From JAZNQN01 sp045590195 (GTDB taxonomy: Bacteria > Bacillota > Clostridia > UMGS1883 > UMGS1540): a DNA stretch of 64,000 nucleotides. Below are positions 24,764 through 33,761 of the stretch, piece after piece; within the stretch, counting starts at the first letter, position 1; every line of letters starts with the position of its first letter. Under the pieces are notes generated by a model, which saw nothing but the letters and a program-made list of their open reading frames with translations, was not told where the DNA came from and searched no databases. The stretch spans positions 1-64,000 of the forward strand of contig JAZNQN010000021.1 in NCBI GenBank assembly GCA_045590195.1. Reading direction: 5' to 3'. A program made the position numbers and the translations under genes.

Positions 24764-26419
24764 TTATTTGTAAAATTTAATCATTTCTTCTGCGGCTTTT
24801 TTAGCACTTTCGCTTATATTATCGCCGCTTATAATTCTTGCAACCTCCAAAACCCTTTCATGGTGGTCAAGAATATGTACATTTGTACTAAAGCTTTCAT
24901 TTTCAAAGCTTTTTTCGATAAGGTAATGATTTTCGGCCAGAGAGGCAATTTGCGGAAGATGGGTTATACAAATAACCTGTTTCTTTTTGCCAAGGGAGCA
25001 AAGCTTTTCGCCTATTCTTCCCGCCGCTTTTCCGCTTACACCCGTATCAATTTCGTCAAACACCAAAGTGCCAACGCCATCAGCATCGGACAAAACTGTT
25101 TTTATTGCAAGGCATATTCTTGACATTTCGCCGCCCGATGCAATATTTACGAGAGGTTTTAAATTTTCCTGAGGATTTGTTGAAACCATAAATTCTATTT
25201 TATCCTGCCCGTTTGATGCAAAATTATCTTTTTCCACCAAAACCCCAAAGCGTACTTTTTCCATATCGAGAAATTTAAGTTCTTCGTTTACGCCTTTTTC
25301 TATTTTTTCTGCCGCAGCTTTTCTTTTTGAAGAAAGTTTATCGGCGCAAAGCGAAAGTTTTTCACGAAGGGCTGTAAGCTCTTTTGAAAGCTCCGCCTCC
25401 CTTTCGCCCGAAAACTCAATGTTTTTAACTTCTTCGCGCAAAGTGTCGGCATAAGAAAGAATTTCGGAAATCGAAGAGCCGTATTTTGTTTTAAGTTTGC
25501 TTATAAGATAAAGCCTTTCCTCTATCTGCGAAAGCTCCCCTTCATCAAAATCAAGATTTGATCCATAAGAAGAAATTTCTCTTGCAACATCTTCTGCCCT
25601 GTACAAAATTTCGGAAAGTTCATCTATTTTCTTTGCCATTTCGCCATCGCAGGAAGCGGCATCAGAAAGAGTATTTACTGCGCCCGAAAGGCAGGCACAG
25701 GCATTTATATCGCCACCGTAAAGAGCCTCGTATGCACCAATTACGCTCATTTTTATTTTTTCGCTGTTTTTAATTATTTTAAGCTTTTCGGAAAGCTCTT
25801 CTTCCTCGCCTTCGATTAAATCGGCACTATCAATTTCCGAAAGCCAGAAACGAAGTGAATCGAGTTTTCTCAGCTTTTCGCTTTCATCGCACTTAAGACT
25901 TTCAATTTCTTTTTCTGTTTCTTTTATTTTTGAATATATTTCTTTATACTCTGCCAAAAGGTTGCCGCTTAAAGCATAGTGGTCAACAAAGTCTATATGA
26001 TTTGCTTTTGAAAGAAGCTTTTGGCCATCGTTCTGACCGTGAATATTTACGAGCAGGTGACCAATTTTTTTAAGCCCAGCAACAGATGACATTTCGCCGT
26101 TTACTTTGCAGACATTTCGCCCGTCATCAAATATTTCGCGGCTTATGGGAATTTCGTTGCCTTCAAAAGGGCCGATTTCTTCTTCCAGAGCACTTTTTTC
26201 TGCATCTGAAAGCAGAAACATAGCCTCAACCTTTGCCCTTTTTTCGCCATGGCGGATTATGTCGCGGCTGCTCCTCTCCCCAAGCACCATATTAAGCGAA
26301 TCAATTATAAGGGACTTACCTGCCCCCGTTTCGCCCGTTAAAACATTAAAGCCACCAAAAAGCGTTATTTCGCTTTTTTCAATAACGGCTACATTTGAAA
26401 TAATAAGCTGACTTAGCAT
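24764..26419 (-). CDS. recN: DNA repair protein RecN
   Basis: SMC-like ATPase that acts early at double-strand breaks. The 551 residues show Walker A TGETGAGKS (28-36), a long coiled-coil region (about 150-380, Lys/Glu/Leu-rich), the ABC signature ASGGEMSRI near 430, Walker B LVFDEIDTGVSGKAA and the H-loop region ITHLPQIASLA. It is the last gene of nadK-argR-recN, a conserved Bacillota order, 15 bases after argR. Confidence 0.97.
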   Translation of the reverse strand: MLSQLIISNVAVIEKSEITLFGGFNVLTGETGAGKSLIIDSLNMVLGERSSRDIIRHGEKRAKVEAMFLLSDAEKSALEEEIGPFEGNEIPISREIFDDGRNVCKVNGEMSSVAGLKKIGHLLVNIHGQNDGQKLLSKANHIDFVDHYALSGNLLAEYKEIYSKIKETEKEIESLKCDESEKLRKLDSLRFWLSEIDSADLIEGEEEELSEKLKIIKNSEKIKMSVIGAYEALYGGDINACACLSGAVNTLSDAASCDGEMAKKIDELSEILYRAEDVAREISSYGSNLDFDEGELSQIEERLYLISKLKTKYGSSISEILSYADTLREEVKNIEFSGEREAELSKELTALREKLSLCADKLSSKRKAAAEKIEKGVNEELKFLDMEKVRFGVLVEKDNFASNGQDKIEFMVSTNPQENLKPLVNIASGGEMSRICLAIKTVLSDADGVGTLVFDEIDTGVSGKAAGRIGEKLCSLGKKKQVICITHLPQIASLAENHYLIEKSFENESFSTNVHILDHHERVLEVARIISGDNISESAKKAAEEMIKFYK

Positions 26420-26434
26420 ATCTTTTCTCCAAAA

Positions 26435-26893
26435 TTAATTATCTATCATAGAAGTGAGTGTTTTTGTAAGGGACGCGGCATCTTTTTCACTTTTTACCAC
26501 AACCAAAACAGTATCGTCCCCTGCGATTGTGCCCAAAATTTCGCTATATCCCATTCCCTCAATTGTAATTGCCGCCGCCTGAGCCATTCCCGAAAGGGTT
26601 TTAATAACTATCTGATTCATAGCATAATCGGCGCTTACTACTGAATTTGAAAAAATTGTTTTAATTCTGCTTCCACTGCCTGCAATATTACTGCTTGAGC
26701 CCTGCTGAGCATAGCGATATCTACCGTCGCCCGTTTGCAGTTTCATAATATTAAGGTCTTTGATATCACGGGAAACAGTTGCCTGTGTTACGTTGAAGCC
26801 CATTTTTTCAAGCTCACGTGTAAGCTCGTCCTGAGTTTCAATAACTTTTGAGTTTATAAGCGATAAAATTGTGTTATGTCTTTTTTGTTTCAT
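26435..26893 (-). CDS. argR: Arginine repressor
   Basis: Arginine-responsive hexameric regulator of 152 residues. It has an N-terminal winged helix (about 1-70, with VTQATVSRDIKDLNIMKL) and a C-terminal oligomerisation/arginine-binding domain ending in the family motif GTIAGDDTVLVV near 125-135. It lies 12 bases downstream of nadK and upstream of recN. Confidence 0.96.
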   Translation of the reverse strand: MKQKRHNTILSLINSKVIETQDELTRELEKMGFNVTQATVSRDIKDLNIMKLQTGDGRYRYAQQGSSSNIAGSGSRIKTIFSNSVVSADYAMNQIVIKTLSGMAQAAAITIEGMGYSEILGTIAGDDTVLVVVKSEKDAASLTKTLTSMIDN

Positions 26894-26905
26894 AGCATAA
26901 AACCT

Positions 26906-27736
26906 CTATTTCAGTTTTTCGGAAAGCAAATTATAAAATCCGTTTCCATTTATTTTTACAAGCCTTGTTTTATAATTTGATTTTTTAATATACACTCTGT
27001 CGCCGCCTGATATAACGCATCTTTCTTTTCCGTCGGCCGTAACGGCGCTTACATCGGTTGCGTTTTGCGGTTTTGAAATTTTAATAATTTTTGTTGACGG
27101 AACAACTATTGGCCTCGCCCTCAAAAGATGCGGACATACTGGCGTTATAACCATAGCATCAAGGGCGGGGTCGGCTATAGGGCCGCCTGCAGAAAGCGAA
27201 TAAGCCGTAGTCCCCGTAGGAGTTGCAACAATTACACCATCGGCCAGGTAGTTTCCAAGCAATTCATCATCGATATAAATATCAATGTTTTCCATTCTTG
27301 CAAAGTCCATTCGTTTTATAACTATATCGTTAAGTGCGGCAACGGTTTCTTTTTTACCGTCGCGATGAAGAATTTTAGCCTCAATCATCATTCGCTCTTC
27401 AATTTCAAAACCTGTTTCAAGCTTTTTATATTCTTCTTCACAAAAGCTTTTGCTTTCACTTCCCGTAAGAAAGCCAAGTCTTCCTAAATTCACGCCCAAA
27501 ACTGCTTTTTCGTAAGGGGCGGCATTATGTGCAACCTCAAGAAGTGTTCCATCTCCTCCAAGGGCAATAATTATATCGCACTCTTCGTAAATGTTTTCAC
27601 AAAAATTACCGCAAAGCTTATCAGAAAGCTTTTGTTGAAAATAAACTTCGGAAAAGGTTGAAAGCTTTTTTGCAATTTTTCTTGTATATTCAAAATTTTT
27701 ATCTTTAATTTCGTTGGGAACTAATCCTATTTTCAA
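26906..27736 (-). CDS. nadK: NAD kinase
   Basis: Phosphorylates NAD to NADP. The 276-residue form starts at TTG 27736, giving MKIGLVPNEIK, because GGGGTGG lies six bases upstream. The GTG at 27751 would place that ribosome binding site inside the gene. Signatures: ALGGDGTLLEVAHNA near 60-75, VNLGRLGFLT, and the NADP-site segment GTTAYSLSAGGPIADP. It heads the nadK-argR-recN group. Confidence 0.96.
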   Translation of the reverse strand: MKIGLVPNEIKDKNFEYTRKIAKKLSTFSEVYFQQKLSDKLCGNFCENIYEECDIIIALGGDGTLLEVAHNAAPYEKAVLGVNLGRLGFLTGSESKSFCEEEYKKLETGFEIEERMMIEAKILHRDGKKETVAALNDIVIKRMDFARMENIDIYIDDELLGNYLADGVIVATPTGTTAYSLSAGGPIADPALDAMVITPVCPHLLRARPIVVPSTKIIKISKPQNATDVSAVTADGKERCVISGGDRVYIKKSNYKTRLVKINGNGFYNLLSEKLK

Positions 27737-27801
27737 GTCATTCCACCCCACTTTAATATTATTATATCTATTTTTCTCTTAACAGTCAATAAAAATTTAA
27801 C

Positions 27802-27828
27802 AAAAAAACGAGGTGTTTAAACACCTCG
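27802..27828 (-). terminator. Terminator of the 3D-domain protein gene
   Basis: A fully palindromic CGAGGTGTTTAAACACCTCG (27809-27828) is followed by seven T on the minus strand. It also resembles a reverse-strand terminator but the plus-strand T-run is short. Confidence 0.9.
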
Positions 27829-27835
27829 TTTCAAA

Positions 27836-29095
27836 CTAATTTAAAATATAAACTTTTGCCTGACGTCTGCCAAAAGAAAGAGCTTCTGCACGGCTGTTAT
27901 AGAAAAGGTCAACCCTGTTTCCGCGGATACCGCTTCCTGTATCGCCTGCTACGCAGTAGCCATAGGTCCACGAGCCGTCAACCGCTTCGATATAAAGCTT
28001 TGTTCCAAGAGGAATAACTCTCGGGTCAACCGCAACAACACCATACTGCGCCTTCATACCGCTGGCAGTAATGCCATAATGCGGGTCGCCGGGATATTTT
28101 CCGCAGCTTTCATATGAAAGGTCGTAAGCAGATGCACTGCAGGTTATAACGCGTGAATAGCTGAATCCTTTTGATGAAATAACAGAATTTGTTTTACTGG
28201 TTGCAGATGATGGCGCGGGTTTTGTTGAAGCATAGGCAATTTTTGTGCCAACTTCAACTATTTTCTTAACGGCATCTTTTTCAACAACAGTATTTACAAC
28301 ATTTCTTTCAATTTCAACGCCATCTTTGTATTTGACCTCATAGGTAACGGTTTTAAGCCCGTTTTTACCTGCCTGAGAAACCTTTGTTGTTCCTTTTGCC
28401 AAAGATGAATTGTTTCTTTTTTCAGTAGTGTACGGAATTACCTCAGAAACATCCTCGTACTTAACCTTGACAGCAGAAATTTTAATTTTCATTCCCGCTT
28501 TAAGTTTTACCGAATCGTCAAGATTTACGTGAATTTCACTCTTTTCTTCGATTCCAAGCTCGCTTATAAGCTCGCCAACTGAATAAGCAGACGAATTTAC
28601 AGTTCTTTCACCATTTGCATCAATGATTACAAAATCTTTTGCACGCCTGATTTCAATAAGCATATTTTCGCCTACTTTGCTTTGTGCATCCGGAACAACT
28701 CTGTCGTTTTCACCCAAAGTATAACCGGCCTGATCAAGAATATCCTGAACAGTTTTGCCGCTGCTGAGATATTCAGTAACTGTGCCTTCATCGGAAACAG
28801 AAACCTTAACCGCCCTGTAAACTGTAATAGCCATATCGTTTACAACAACTTCGTCTTTACCGGGTTCAACCCTGTCGAAATTGCCCAGTGTTATTCCTGC
28901 TTCTTCCAAAACGCCCGAAACAGTTGCCTCTCTTGTTTTTAAATTCAATGTCTTTTCTCCGTCGTGTATCACAACTGCATTGTTAGACCATGCAGCCATA
29001 AGCAAAATGAAGCTCAAAATAAGAAGTACTGAAACAGATGTCAAAATTGCATATTTTTTTATCTCGTGTTTGGTGAGTTTTTTCATTTCAAACAT
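27836..29095 (-). CDS. YabE-like cell-wall protein with DUF348, G5 and 3D domains
   Basis: A 419-residue exported, probably membrane-anchored cell-wall protein. An N-terminal membrane segment (about residues 15-38) precedes three ubiquitin-like DUF348 repeats (about 40-215, for example TREATVSGVLEEAGI, SGKTVQDILDQAGY and YSVGELISELGI). A G5 domain follows (about 218-295, IPYTTEKRN and VSQAGKNGLKTVTYEVKY). The C-terminal 3D domain (about 320-419) contains the Asp residues of AVDPRVIPLGTKLYIE, AGDTGSGIRGNRVDLF. Proteins with the 3D fold are lytic transglycosylase-like, as in the resuscitation-promoting-factor type. AAAGGAG lies six bases before the start. It may be involved in spore or cell-wall remodelling. 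Confidence 0.92.
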   Translation of the reverse strand: MFEMKKLTKHEIKKYAILTSVSVLLILSFILLMAAWSNNAVVIHDGEKTLNLKTREATVSGVLEEAGITLGNFDRVEPGKDEVVVNDMAITVYRAVKVSVSDEGTVTEYLSSGKTVQDILDQAGYTLGENDRVVPDAQSKVGENMLIEIRRAKDFVIIDANGERTVNSSAYSVGELISELGIEEKSEIHVNLDDSVKLKAGMKIKISAVKVKYEDVSEVIPYTTEKRNNSSLAKGTTKVSQAGKNGLKTVTYEVKYKDGVEIERNVVNTVVEKDAVKKIVEVGTKIAYASTKPAPSSATSKTNSVISSKGFSYSRVITCSASAYDLSYESCGKYPGDPHYGITASGMKAQYGVVAVDPRVIPLGTKLYIEAVDGSWTYGYCVAGDTGSGIRGNRVDLFYNSRAEALSFGRRQAKVYILN

Positions 29096-29647
29096 CCAAT
29101 CACTCCTTTGCCACGTATTTTACAATAACTTTTGCCTTTTGTCAAATATTTTTTAACGAGTTTTTGAAAAGTTTTTAAAAAATTGTTACAAAAACCATTG
29201 CCGAAATCCTTGTTTTTTAAGGGTTTTGCCGATTTTGGAGCTTTTTTAAAAAAATGTTAAAAAAATTTCTGGAAATTGAATATTTTTACTATATTTTTAC
29301 ATTTTATTACATTTTTTTCCATTTTTAAAAAGGTGTATTTTTTCCTTATTTTTTCAGAAAAAGCCCATAAAAACGCGGTTTTCACCAAAATTGCACCCCT
29401 AAATGTATTGCTGTGTTTTTTTTAAAACCCCAATATGTAGTTGTTGATTTTTTGGAATTTTAAGGAAATTTATATGTAAAATCCTTCCAAAATCAAGCTT
29501 TTAAGGCACTGCTTTTGAGCCTTTAAAATTATTAAAATTTATTACAAAACTAATCCGCCAAAATCATTTAAATTCTGACGGATTACTGCAATTATTTTTT
29601 CAAAATATTATGAGTTTCTTCCTATTATTATATAATAATATATAAAA
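29096..29647. other. Gene-free, extremely AT-rich spacer
   Basis: This 552-base stretch between rubrerythrin and the 3D-domain gene has no open frame I believe. It is full of T- and A-runs with several TTACAAA and ATTTTTACAT-like motifs. The only fold I see is a weak one at about 29570-29606, where TAATCCG pairs with CGGATTA, possibly ending the rubrerythrin message. The promoter of the 3D-domain gene must lie in the left part near 29110-29200, but no single box stands out. A small RNA or an AT-rich protein-binding region remains possible. Confidence 0.5.
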
Positions 29648-30244
29648 CTACTGGCTGCAGGTATATGGGGCAAGCTCAAGTTTTACAAAATATCCCTTTT
29701 CGTGACTGCAAACAGGGCAATGCTCGGGAACATCTTTTCCGCTATGAATATGGCCGCAATTAAGACACATCCATTTTGTTTCATTTTCGCAGGAGTAAAG
29801 TTTATTTTGTTCCATCATTTCCTGAAACATTTTAAAGCGGTCGCCATGAGTTTTTTCAATTTTGGCAATCATTTTAAAAGATGCGGCAATGCTTTGAAAA
29901 CCTTCTTCTCTTGCCTTTTGTTCAAAGGCAGGGTAAGCGTCGCCGCTTTCTTCAAACTCGTTATGGGCGGCGCATTTTAAAATTTCTGCCATTGACTCGT
30001 TTATATCAACTGGATACGAGCCATCAATTTTAATATTCTCGCCTGCACATTCTTTTAAATGGTTATAAAAAATTTCGGCGTGTTCCTTTTCCTGACCTGC
30101 GGTAAATTTAAAAACTTCTTCAAGGGCATAATGCTTTTGTGCTCTTGCCTGAGAAGCGGCAAAGGTATAGCGGTTTCTTGCCTGGCTTTCGCCTGCAAAG
30201 GCACGCATTAAATTAAGCCTTGTTTCGCTTTGTTTAAAATCCAT
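29648..30244 (-). CDS. Rubrerythrin
   Basis: Non-haem di-iron peroxidase that removes hydrogen peroxide in anaerobes. The start is ATG 30244, behind GGAGG, and the 20 extra upstream codons are rejected. The 198 residues hold a four-helix ferritin-like domain with the Glu and ExxH ligands of AGESQARNRY, GQEKEHAEIF, AHNEFEESGDAYP and IAKIEKTHGDRF, then a C-terminal rubredoxin-type iron site CLNCGHIHSG...CPVC near 158-175. It stands alone next to the AT-rich spacer. Confidence 0.95.
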   Translation of the reverse strand: MDFKQSETRLNLMRAFAGESQARNRYTFAASQARAQKHYALEEVFKFTAGQEKEHAEIFYNHLKECAGENIKIDGSYPVDINESMAEILKCAAHNEFEESGDAYPAFEQKAREEGFQSIAASFKMIAKIEKTHGDRFKMFQEMMEQNKLYSCENETKWMCLNCGHIHSGKDVPEHCPVCSHEKGYFVKLELAPYTCSQ

Positions 30245-30313
30245 AGTAAAATCCTCCTTATATATAATAAGGATATTTTTACCTTTTTTTATTTTTTTAT
30301 TCAAAGTTTAAGA

Positions 30314-30330
30314 GAGCGGCAAAGCCGCTC
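30314..30330. other. GC-rich hairpin in the rubrerythrin upstream spacer
   Basis: GAGCGGC and GCCGCTC form a 7-bp stem with a three-base loop. A second A/T-rich palindrome GGAAAATC-TT-GATTTTCC follows at about 30376-30393, right after the NagB-like stop codon. Together they may end the nine-gene catabolic operon, although neither has a good T-run. Confidence 0.5.
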
Positions 30331-30393
30331 CCCTAAAAAATGTTATAAAGGAAATTGCAATTTTCGTTTTTTGGAAAATCAAGATTTTCCTCT

Positions 30394-31218
30394 TTATAGC
30401 ATAAACTCATAAAGGTCGCGTGTTACAACCATTTCGCTATTCTCGTGTGACTGCAAAAACGATACAGGCATAAAGCGGGACTCATCCTGAAGGGAAATTT
30501 TGCGGGCTATACCCCACTGCCAGTCGCAGTAAAGATAAACTTTTAAAACTTTTGCTTTAAGAAGCTGTTTCATACCGAGAGTTACGCATCTTCTCGGGAA
30601 AATTTCAAGAGCACCACGCATTTTGTGAAGGCCGTTATTTACAATTGTTTCTTTTGAAATATCAAGCTTTCTTGTGCCGATATTTTTGTATTCTTCATCG
30701 GTAATATTTTCGTCCTGTGCAGGAGGCTCGTTAAATGCAATATGGCCGTTTATGCCTACGCCTGTAAGGCAGATGTCAACTTTACCCAAGGTTTCAAAAA
30801 GTGCGTCAATTTCAGCTTCTTTTCCTGGTTCAGGGAAAAGGCGCTGGCTTTCAGGCATAATAAGGTCTTTATCAATTTTTGAATAGAGAAGATTATCCAT
30901 AATCTGATGGAAGCTTAAAATACTTTCGTATTCAATGGTTTCATCATTATCTGTAAGATATTCATCCATATTGATAAACCAGCAATTTTTAAGGTTTATT
31001 CTTTCTTTATTGATAATTTCTGCAAATGGCGGATACTGCATAATTGGGCCAACAGGGCAGATAATTACAGTTTTTTCGCCTTTTTTGTTGTTTTCGATAA
31101 TGGTATCAGCCATAAGACGAGCCATTTCGTCATACATTTCGGCCTCTTTTTCCATAACACGCATTGGAATTTTTGCGTTTTCAAGCCATTTTTCAGGTGC
31201 GCAGGTATAAGTGTTCAT
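30394..31218 (-). CDS. NagB-family (glucosamine-6-phosphate deaminase-like) protein
   Basis: A 274-residue sugar-phosphate isomerase/deaminase-fold protein. The catalytic-type MDEY (84-87) and GVGINGHIAFNEP (153-165) are present. In authentic NagB the latter reads with Asp before Gly-His. Here it is Asn157, so the ring-opening aspartate is replaced. The normal phosphate-binding GGTP-type loop near residue 40-45 is also absent, with IICPVGPIMQYP at 53-64 instead. Glucosamine-6-phosphate deamination is therefore doubtful. Last gene of the nine-gene operon, 12 bases after the NagA-like gene, so it probably handles the same pathway intermediate. A paralogue acting on another sugar phosphate is my preferred reading. 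Confidence 0.75.
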   Translation of the reverse strand: MNTYTCAPEKWLENAKIPMRVMEKEAEMYDEMARLMADTIIENNKKGEKTVIICPVGPIMQYPPFAEIINKERINLKNCWFINMDEYLTDNDETIEYESILSFHQIMDNLLYSKIDKDLIMPESQRLFPEPGKEAEIDALFETLGKVDICLTGVGINGHIAFNEPPAQDENITDEEYKNIGTRKLDISKETIVNNGLHKMRGALEIFPRRCVTLGMKQLLKAKVLKVYLYCDWQWGIARKISLQDESRFMPVSFLQSHENSEMVVTRDLYEFML

Positions 31219-31230
31219 TTTAAATTCTCC

Positions 31231-32394
31231 TTATTTTATAAATTTTCCGCCAATCATTACTTTGGCAGGATATAAATTTTCATCAGCAATATAAATATCA
31301 GCAAGCTTGCCCTTTTCAAGAGAGCCGATTTCTTTCTCCATTCCTATAACTTTGGCAGGAGTAAGGCTTGCCATTTTAGTAGCATCTACAAGCGGTATTC
31401 CGTTTTCAACTATGTTTCTGAGCATCTGTGAAAGCGGCTGAATACTGCCTGCAAAACGAGTTCCATCGGTAAGGCGGGCAACCCCATCGGAAACGATAAA
31501 CTTTGTTGCCTCCTCATCGTCTTTCATACCGAGGGTATAAACTCTGCCATCGCGTGGCATTCCGCCTGCACGAAGACAATCGGAAACAATACAGAGCTTA
31601 TCTGCCCCTTTGCATTTATAAGCAACCTTTAAAAGTTCGGGGATAATATGATGATTATCTGCTAAAAGCTCAAGGGTAAGCCTTTCGTCGGTAAGGCCTA
31701 TTTCCATAAGGCCTGCATATCTTTTGCCTTCTTCAACCCTTGCGGTTGACATTGCGCAGTACCAGTGAGTACAGTTTGAAAGGCCTGCTTCAATACAGGG
31801 GTAAATTGTATCGCTTCTGCCATCATCGTGTCCGCCGGAAACTACAATTCCCTTTTCTTTTAGTGCTTTTGTCATTTCTACTGCTCCGGGAAGCTCGGTA
31901 GAAATAGTAACATTTTTAATAACATCGCTGTTATCTAAAATAAAATCGTAGCTGTCTTTACTTGGCACACGCAAAAATTCTGCTTTTTGTGCGCCCTTAT
32001 TTTTATAAGAGATATAAGGCCCTTCAATATGTGCGCCCAAAACGCGGCATATATCGGTTTTTTTCATATATTCTCTTGTTCTTTTAACCATAAACTCAAT
32101 ACTTTTTACAGGGGCGGTTACAGAAGATGTTAAAAGCGATGTTGTACCGCTGCTGCTATGAAATTTAAGGGCGTTTTCATAGTCTTCAATATCTTCATCC
32201 ATAAAGTCGCCGCCAAAGCCGCCATGAGTATGAATGTCGACAAGGCCGGGGAGAACATATTTTCCCGTAGCATCATATTCTTCTCCCCCTGAAAGGGCGT
32301 AGCCTATTTCTACTATTTTATCGCCTTCAATTTTAATATCGGCGCCTTCTAAAATTTCGTCCTTTAAAACAAGATTACCGTTTTTAATTATCAT
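31231..32394 (-). CDS. nagA: NagA-type sugar-phosphate deacetylase
   Basis: A 387-residue metal-dependent amidohydrolase of the N-acetylglucosamine-6-phosphate deacetylase type. Seen: the metal HxH of VDIHTHGGFGGDFMDE; GAHIEGPYISYKNKGAQ, carrying the metal glutamate; GGHDDGR and THWYCAMS, where most NagA have HLFNAM; and the catalytic-aspartate region CIVSDCLRAGGMP. Start and the preceding gene's stop overlap by four bases. The substrate may be a variant N-acetyl sugar phosphate, given the unusual neighbours and the altered NagB. Confidence 0.85.
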   Translation of the reverse strand: MIIKNGNLVLKDEILEGADIKIEGDKIVEIGYALSGGEEYDATGKYVLPGLVDIHTHGGFGGDFMDEDIEDYENALKFHSSSGTTSLLTSSVTAPVKSIEFMVKRTREYMKKTDICRVLGAHIEGPYISYKNKGAQKAEFLRVPSKDSYDFILDNSDVIKNVTISTELPGAVEMTKALKEKGIVVSGGHDDGRSDTIYPCIEAGLSNCTHWYCAMSTARVEEGKRYAGLMEIGLTDERLTLELLADNHHIIPELLKVAYKCKGADKLCIVSDCLRAGGMPRDGRVYTLGMKDDEEATKFIVSDGVARLTDGTRFAGSIQPLSQMLRNIVENGIPLVDATKMASLTPAKVIGMEKEIGSLEKGKLADIYIADENLYPAKVMIGGKFIK

Positions 32395-33761
32395 TTTATC
32401 ACATCCTCAATTTTTGAAACAATGCCATAATCGGCATATTCGAAAATTCTTGCATCTTTATCGGGATTTATGGCAATTACGGTTTTTGCGCTTTCAATAG
32501 CACAGGTATGCTGAACAGCGCCCGAAATTCCAATTGCAATATAAATGGCAGGCGAAACGTTTTTGCCCGTAAGCCCAACCTGACATTCGTAAGGCAAAAC
32601 CCCTTTATCAACCGCAGAGCGTGATGCCGCAACAGTGCCGCCTATTTCTTTAGCAAAGGCTTTTATTCTATCAAGAGCGTCTACCGCCCCCGCTCCTGTC
32701 GAAACCAAAATATTACTGCTTTCAGAAACAACTCTCGCCGTTGCCATTTGCGGAAGAGTAAGAGATTTTATTTTCGCAATAATGCTGCCGCTTCCTGCAG
32801 GGCGATACATATAAAGGGTTTCGCCGCTGCATTCAAAATGGGTACAGTCAGCACAAAGGCCGAGCGATAATTTTGCCGCCACTATGGGAGCCGTTCTTCT
32901 GCCCCAGATATCTGCATTCCACAAAACTGCCACAGGCTTTTTTAAAAGTATCATATCGGCAATTTTTTGCGGATCTTTTTCCAAAATCAGCTCTACTTTT
33001 TCGGCTATTTCTTTTGTTTTTTCAAAAACCTCTTCCCCTATTGCAAAAGCAAAAGAAACTTTTTCGCCGCTTTTTTTCTCGAAAATTGCCTCCTCTTTCT
33101 CGGAAAGGCTTTTTTCGATTACTTCCATCAGCTCTCCCTTTGAAATAAACTTACATTTTCTCTGCCCCATACTGCTTTCAAAGGTTTTTAAAACCCTTGT
33201 AGGAGAGCCAGAAAGGCCGCATTTTTCAGTATCGGCGCCAACAAAATCGTTTGACAGCACTTCCACCTCGCCAACCTTTGAGCGAAGAGAAGGAAAACGC
33301 AGTTTGTTTATTCTTTCAACGGTTATAAGGGCTGGAAGGGGTGCCTTTTCACATTCTGAAAGCCTTGTTCTGCAGGAAATTTCATTTTCGCTGCAATTAA
33401 GCTCCAAAACATTTGTAATTACGGGAACAGAAAGCATTTCGGACAAAAGCGGACCTGTTTGAGCAGTATCGCCATCAATACTCTGGCGGCCGCAGATAAT
33501 AAGGTCATATTCCATTTTTTTAATGGCACAGGACAAAATGTAAGCCGTTGCAAGAGTATCGCTGCCTGCAAAGGCGCTATCGCAAAGCATTTTTACTTTT
33601 GCCCCAAGCCTTGTTAAGGGCAAAAGGGCATCTTTTGCCGATGGCGGCGCCATACTTAAAACAGTTACATCGCCCGAAAGAGTTAGTGCCGCCTCTATGG
33701 CACACTGGTCGAAGGGGTTTATCTCCCCTTTTATAACTTTAACCAAAACTAAAATTTTCAT
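32391..33761 (-). CDS. Fused electron transfer flavoprotein beta-alpha subunits
   Basis: A single 456-residue polypeptide that begins like EtfB (MKILVLVKVI, CAIEAAL, then the adenine-nucleotide region ICGRQSIDGDTAQTGPLLSE near 95-115) and ends like EtfA. The EtfA FAD domain is recognisable as VSTGAGAVDALDRIKAFAK, GTVAASRSAVDKG near 385, GLTGKNVSPAIYIAIGISGAVQHT and ADYGIVSKIEDV. Separate EtfB and EtfA together usually approach 580-600 residues, so this fusion is compact. It probably passes electrons from the GlcD-like flavoprotein and Fe-S protein of the same operon. Overlaps both neighbours by four bases. Confidence 0.85.
   Translation of the reverse strand: MKILVLVKVIKGEINPFDQCAIEAALTLSGDVTVLSMAPPSAKDALLPLTRLGAKVKMLCDSAFAGSDTLATAYILSCAIKKMEYDLIICGRQSIDGDTAQTGPLLSEMLSVPVITNVLELNCSENEISCRTRLSECEKAPLPALITVERINKLRFPSLRSKVGEVEVLSNDFVGADTEKCGLSGSPTRVLKTFESSMGQRKCKFISKGELMEVIEKSLSEKEEAIFEKKSGEKVSFAFAIGEEVFEKTKEIAEKVELILEKDPQKIADMILLKKPVAVLWNADIWGRRTAPIVAAKLSLGLCADCTHFECSGETLYMYRPAGSGSIIAKIKSLTLPQMATARVVSESSNILVSTGAGAVDALDRIKAFAKEIGGTVAASRSAVDKGVLPYECQVGLTGKNVSPAIYIAIGISGAVQHTCAIESAKTVIAINPDKDARIFEYADYGIVSKIEDVIK

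Noticed and set aside
32884..33462. 192-codon plus-strand open frame opposite the Etf fusion
   Set aside because: Serine/phenylalanine-rich shadow of the real gene with no start signal.
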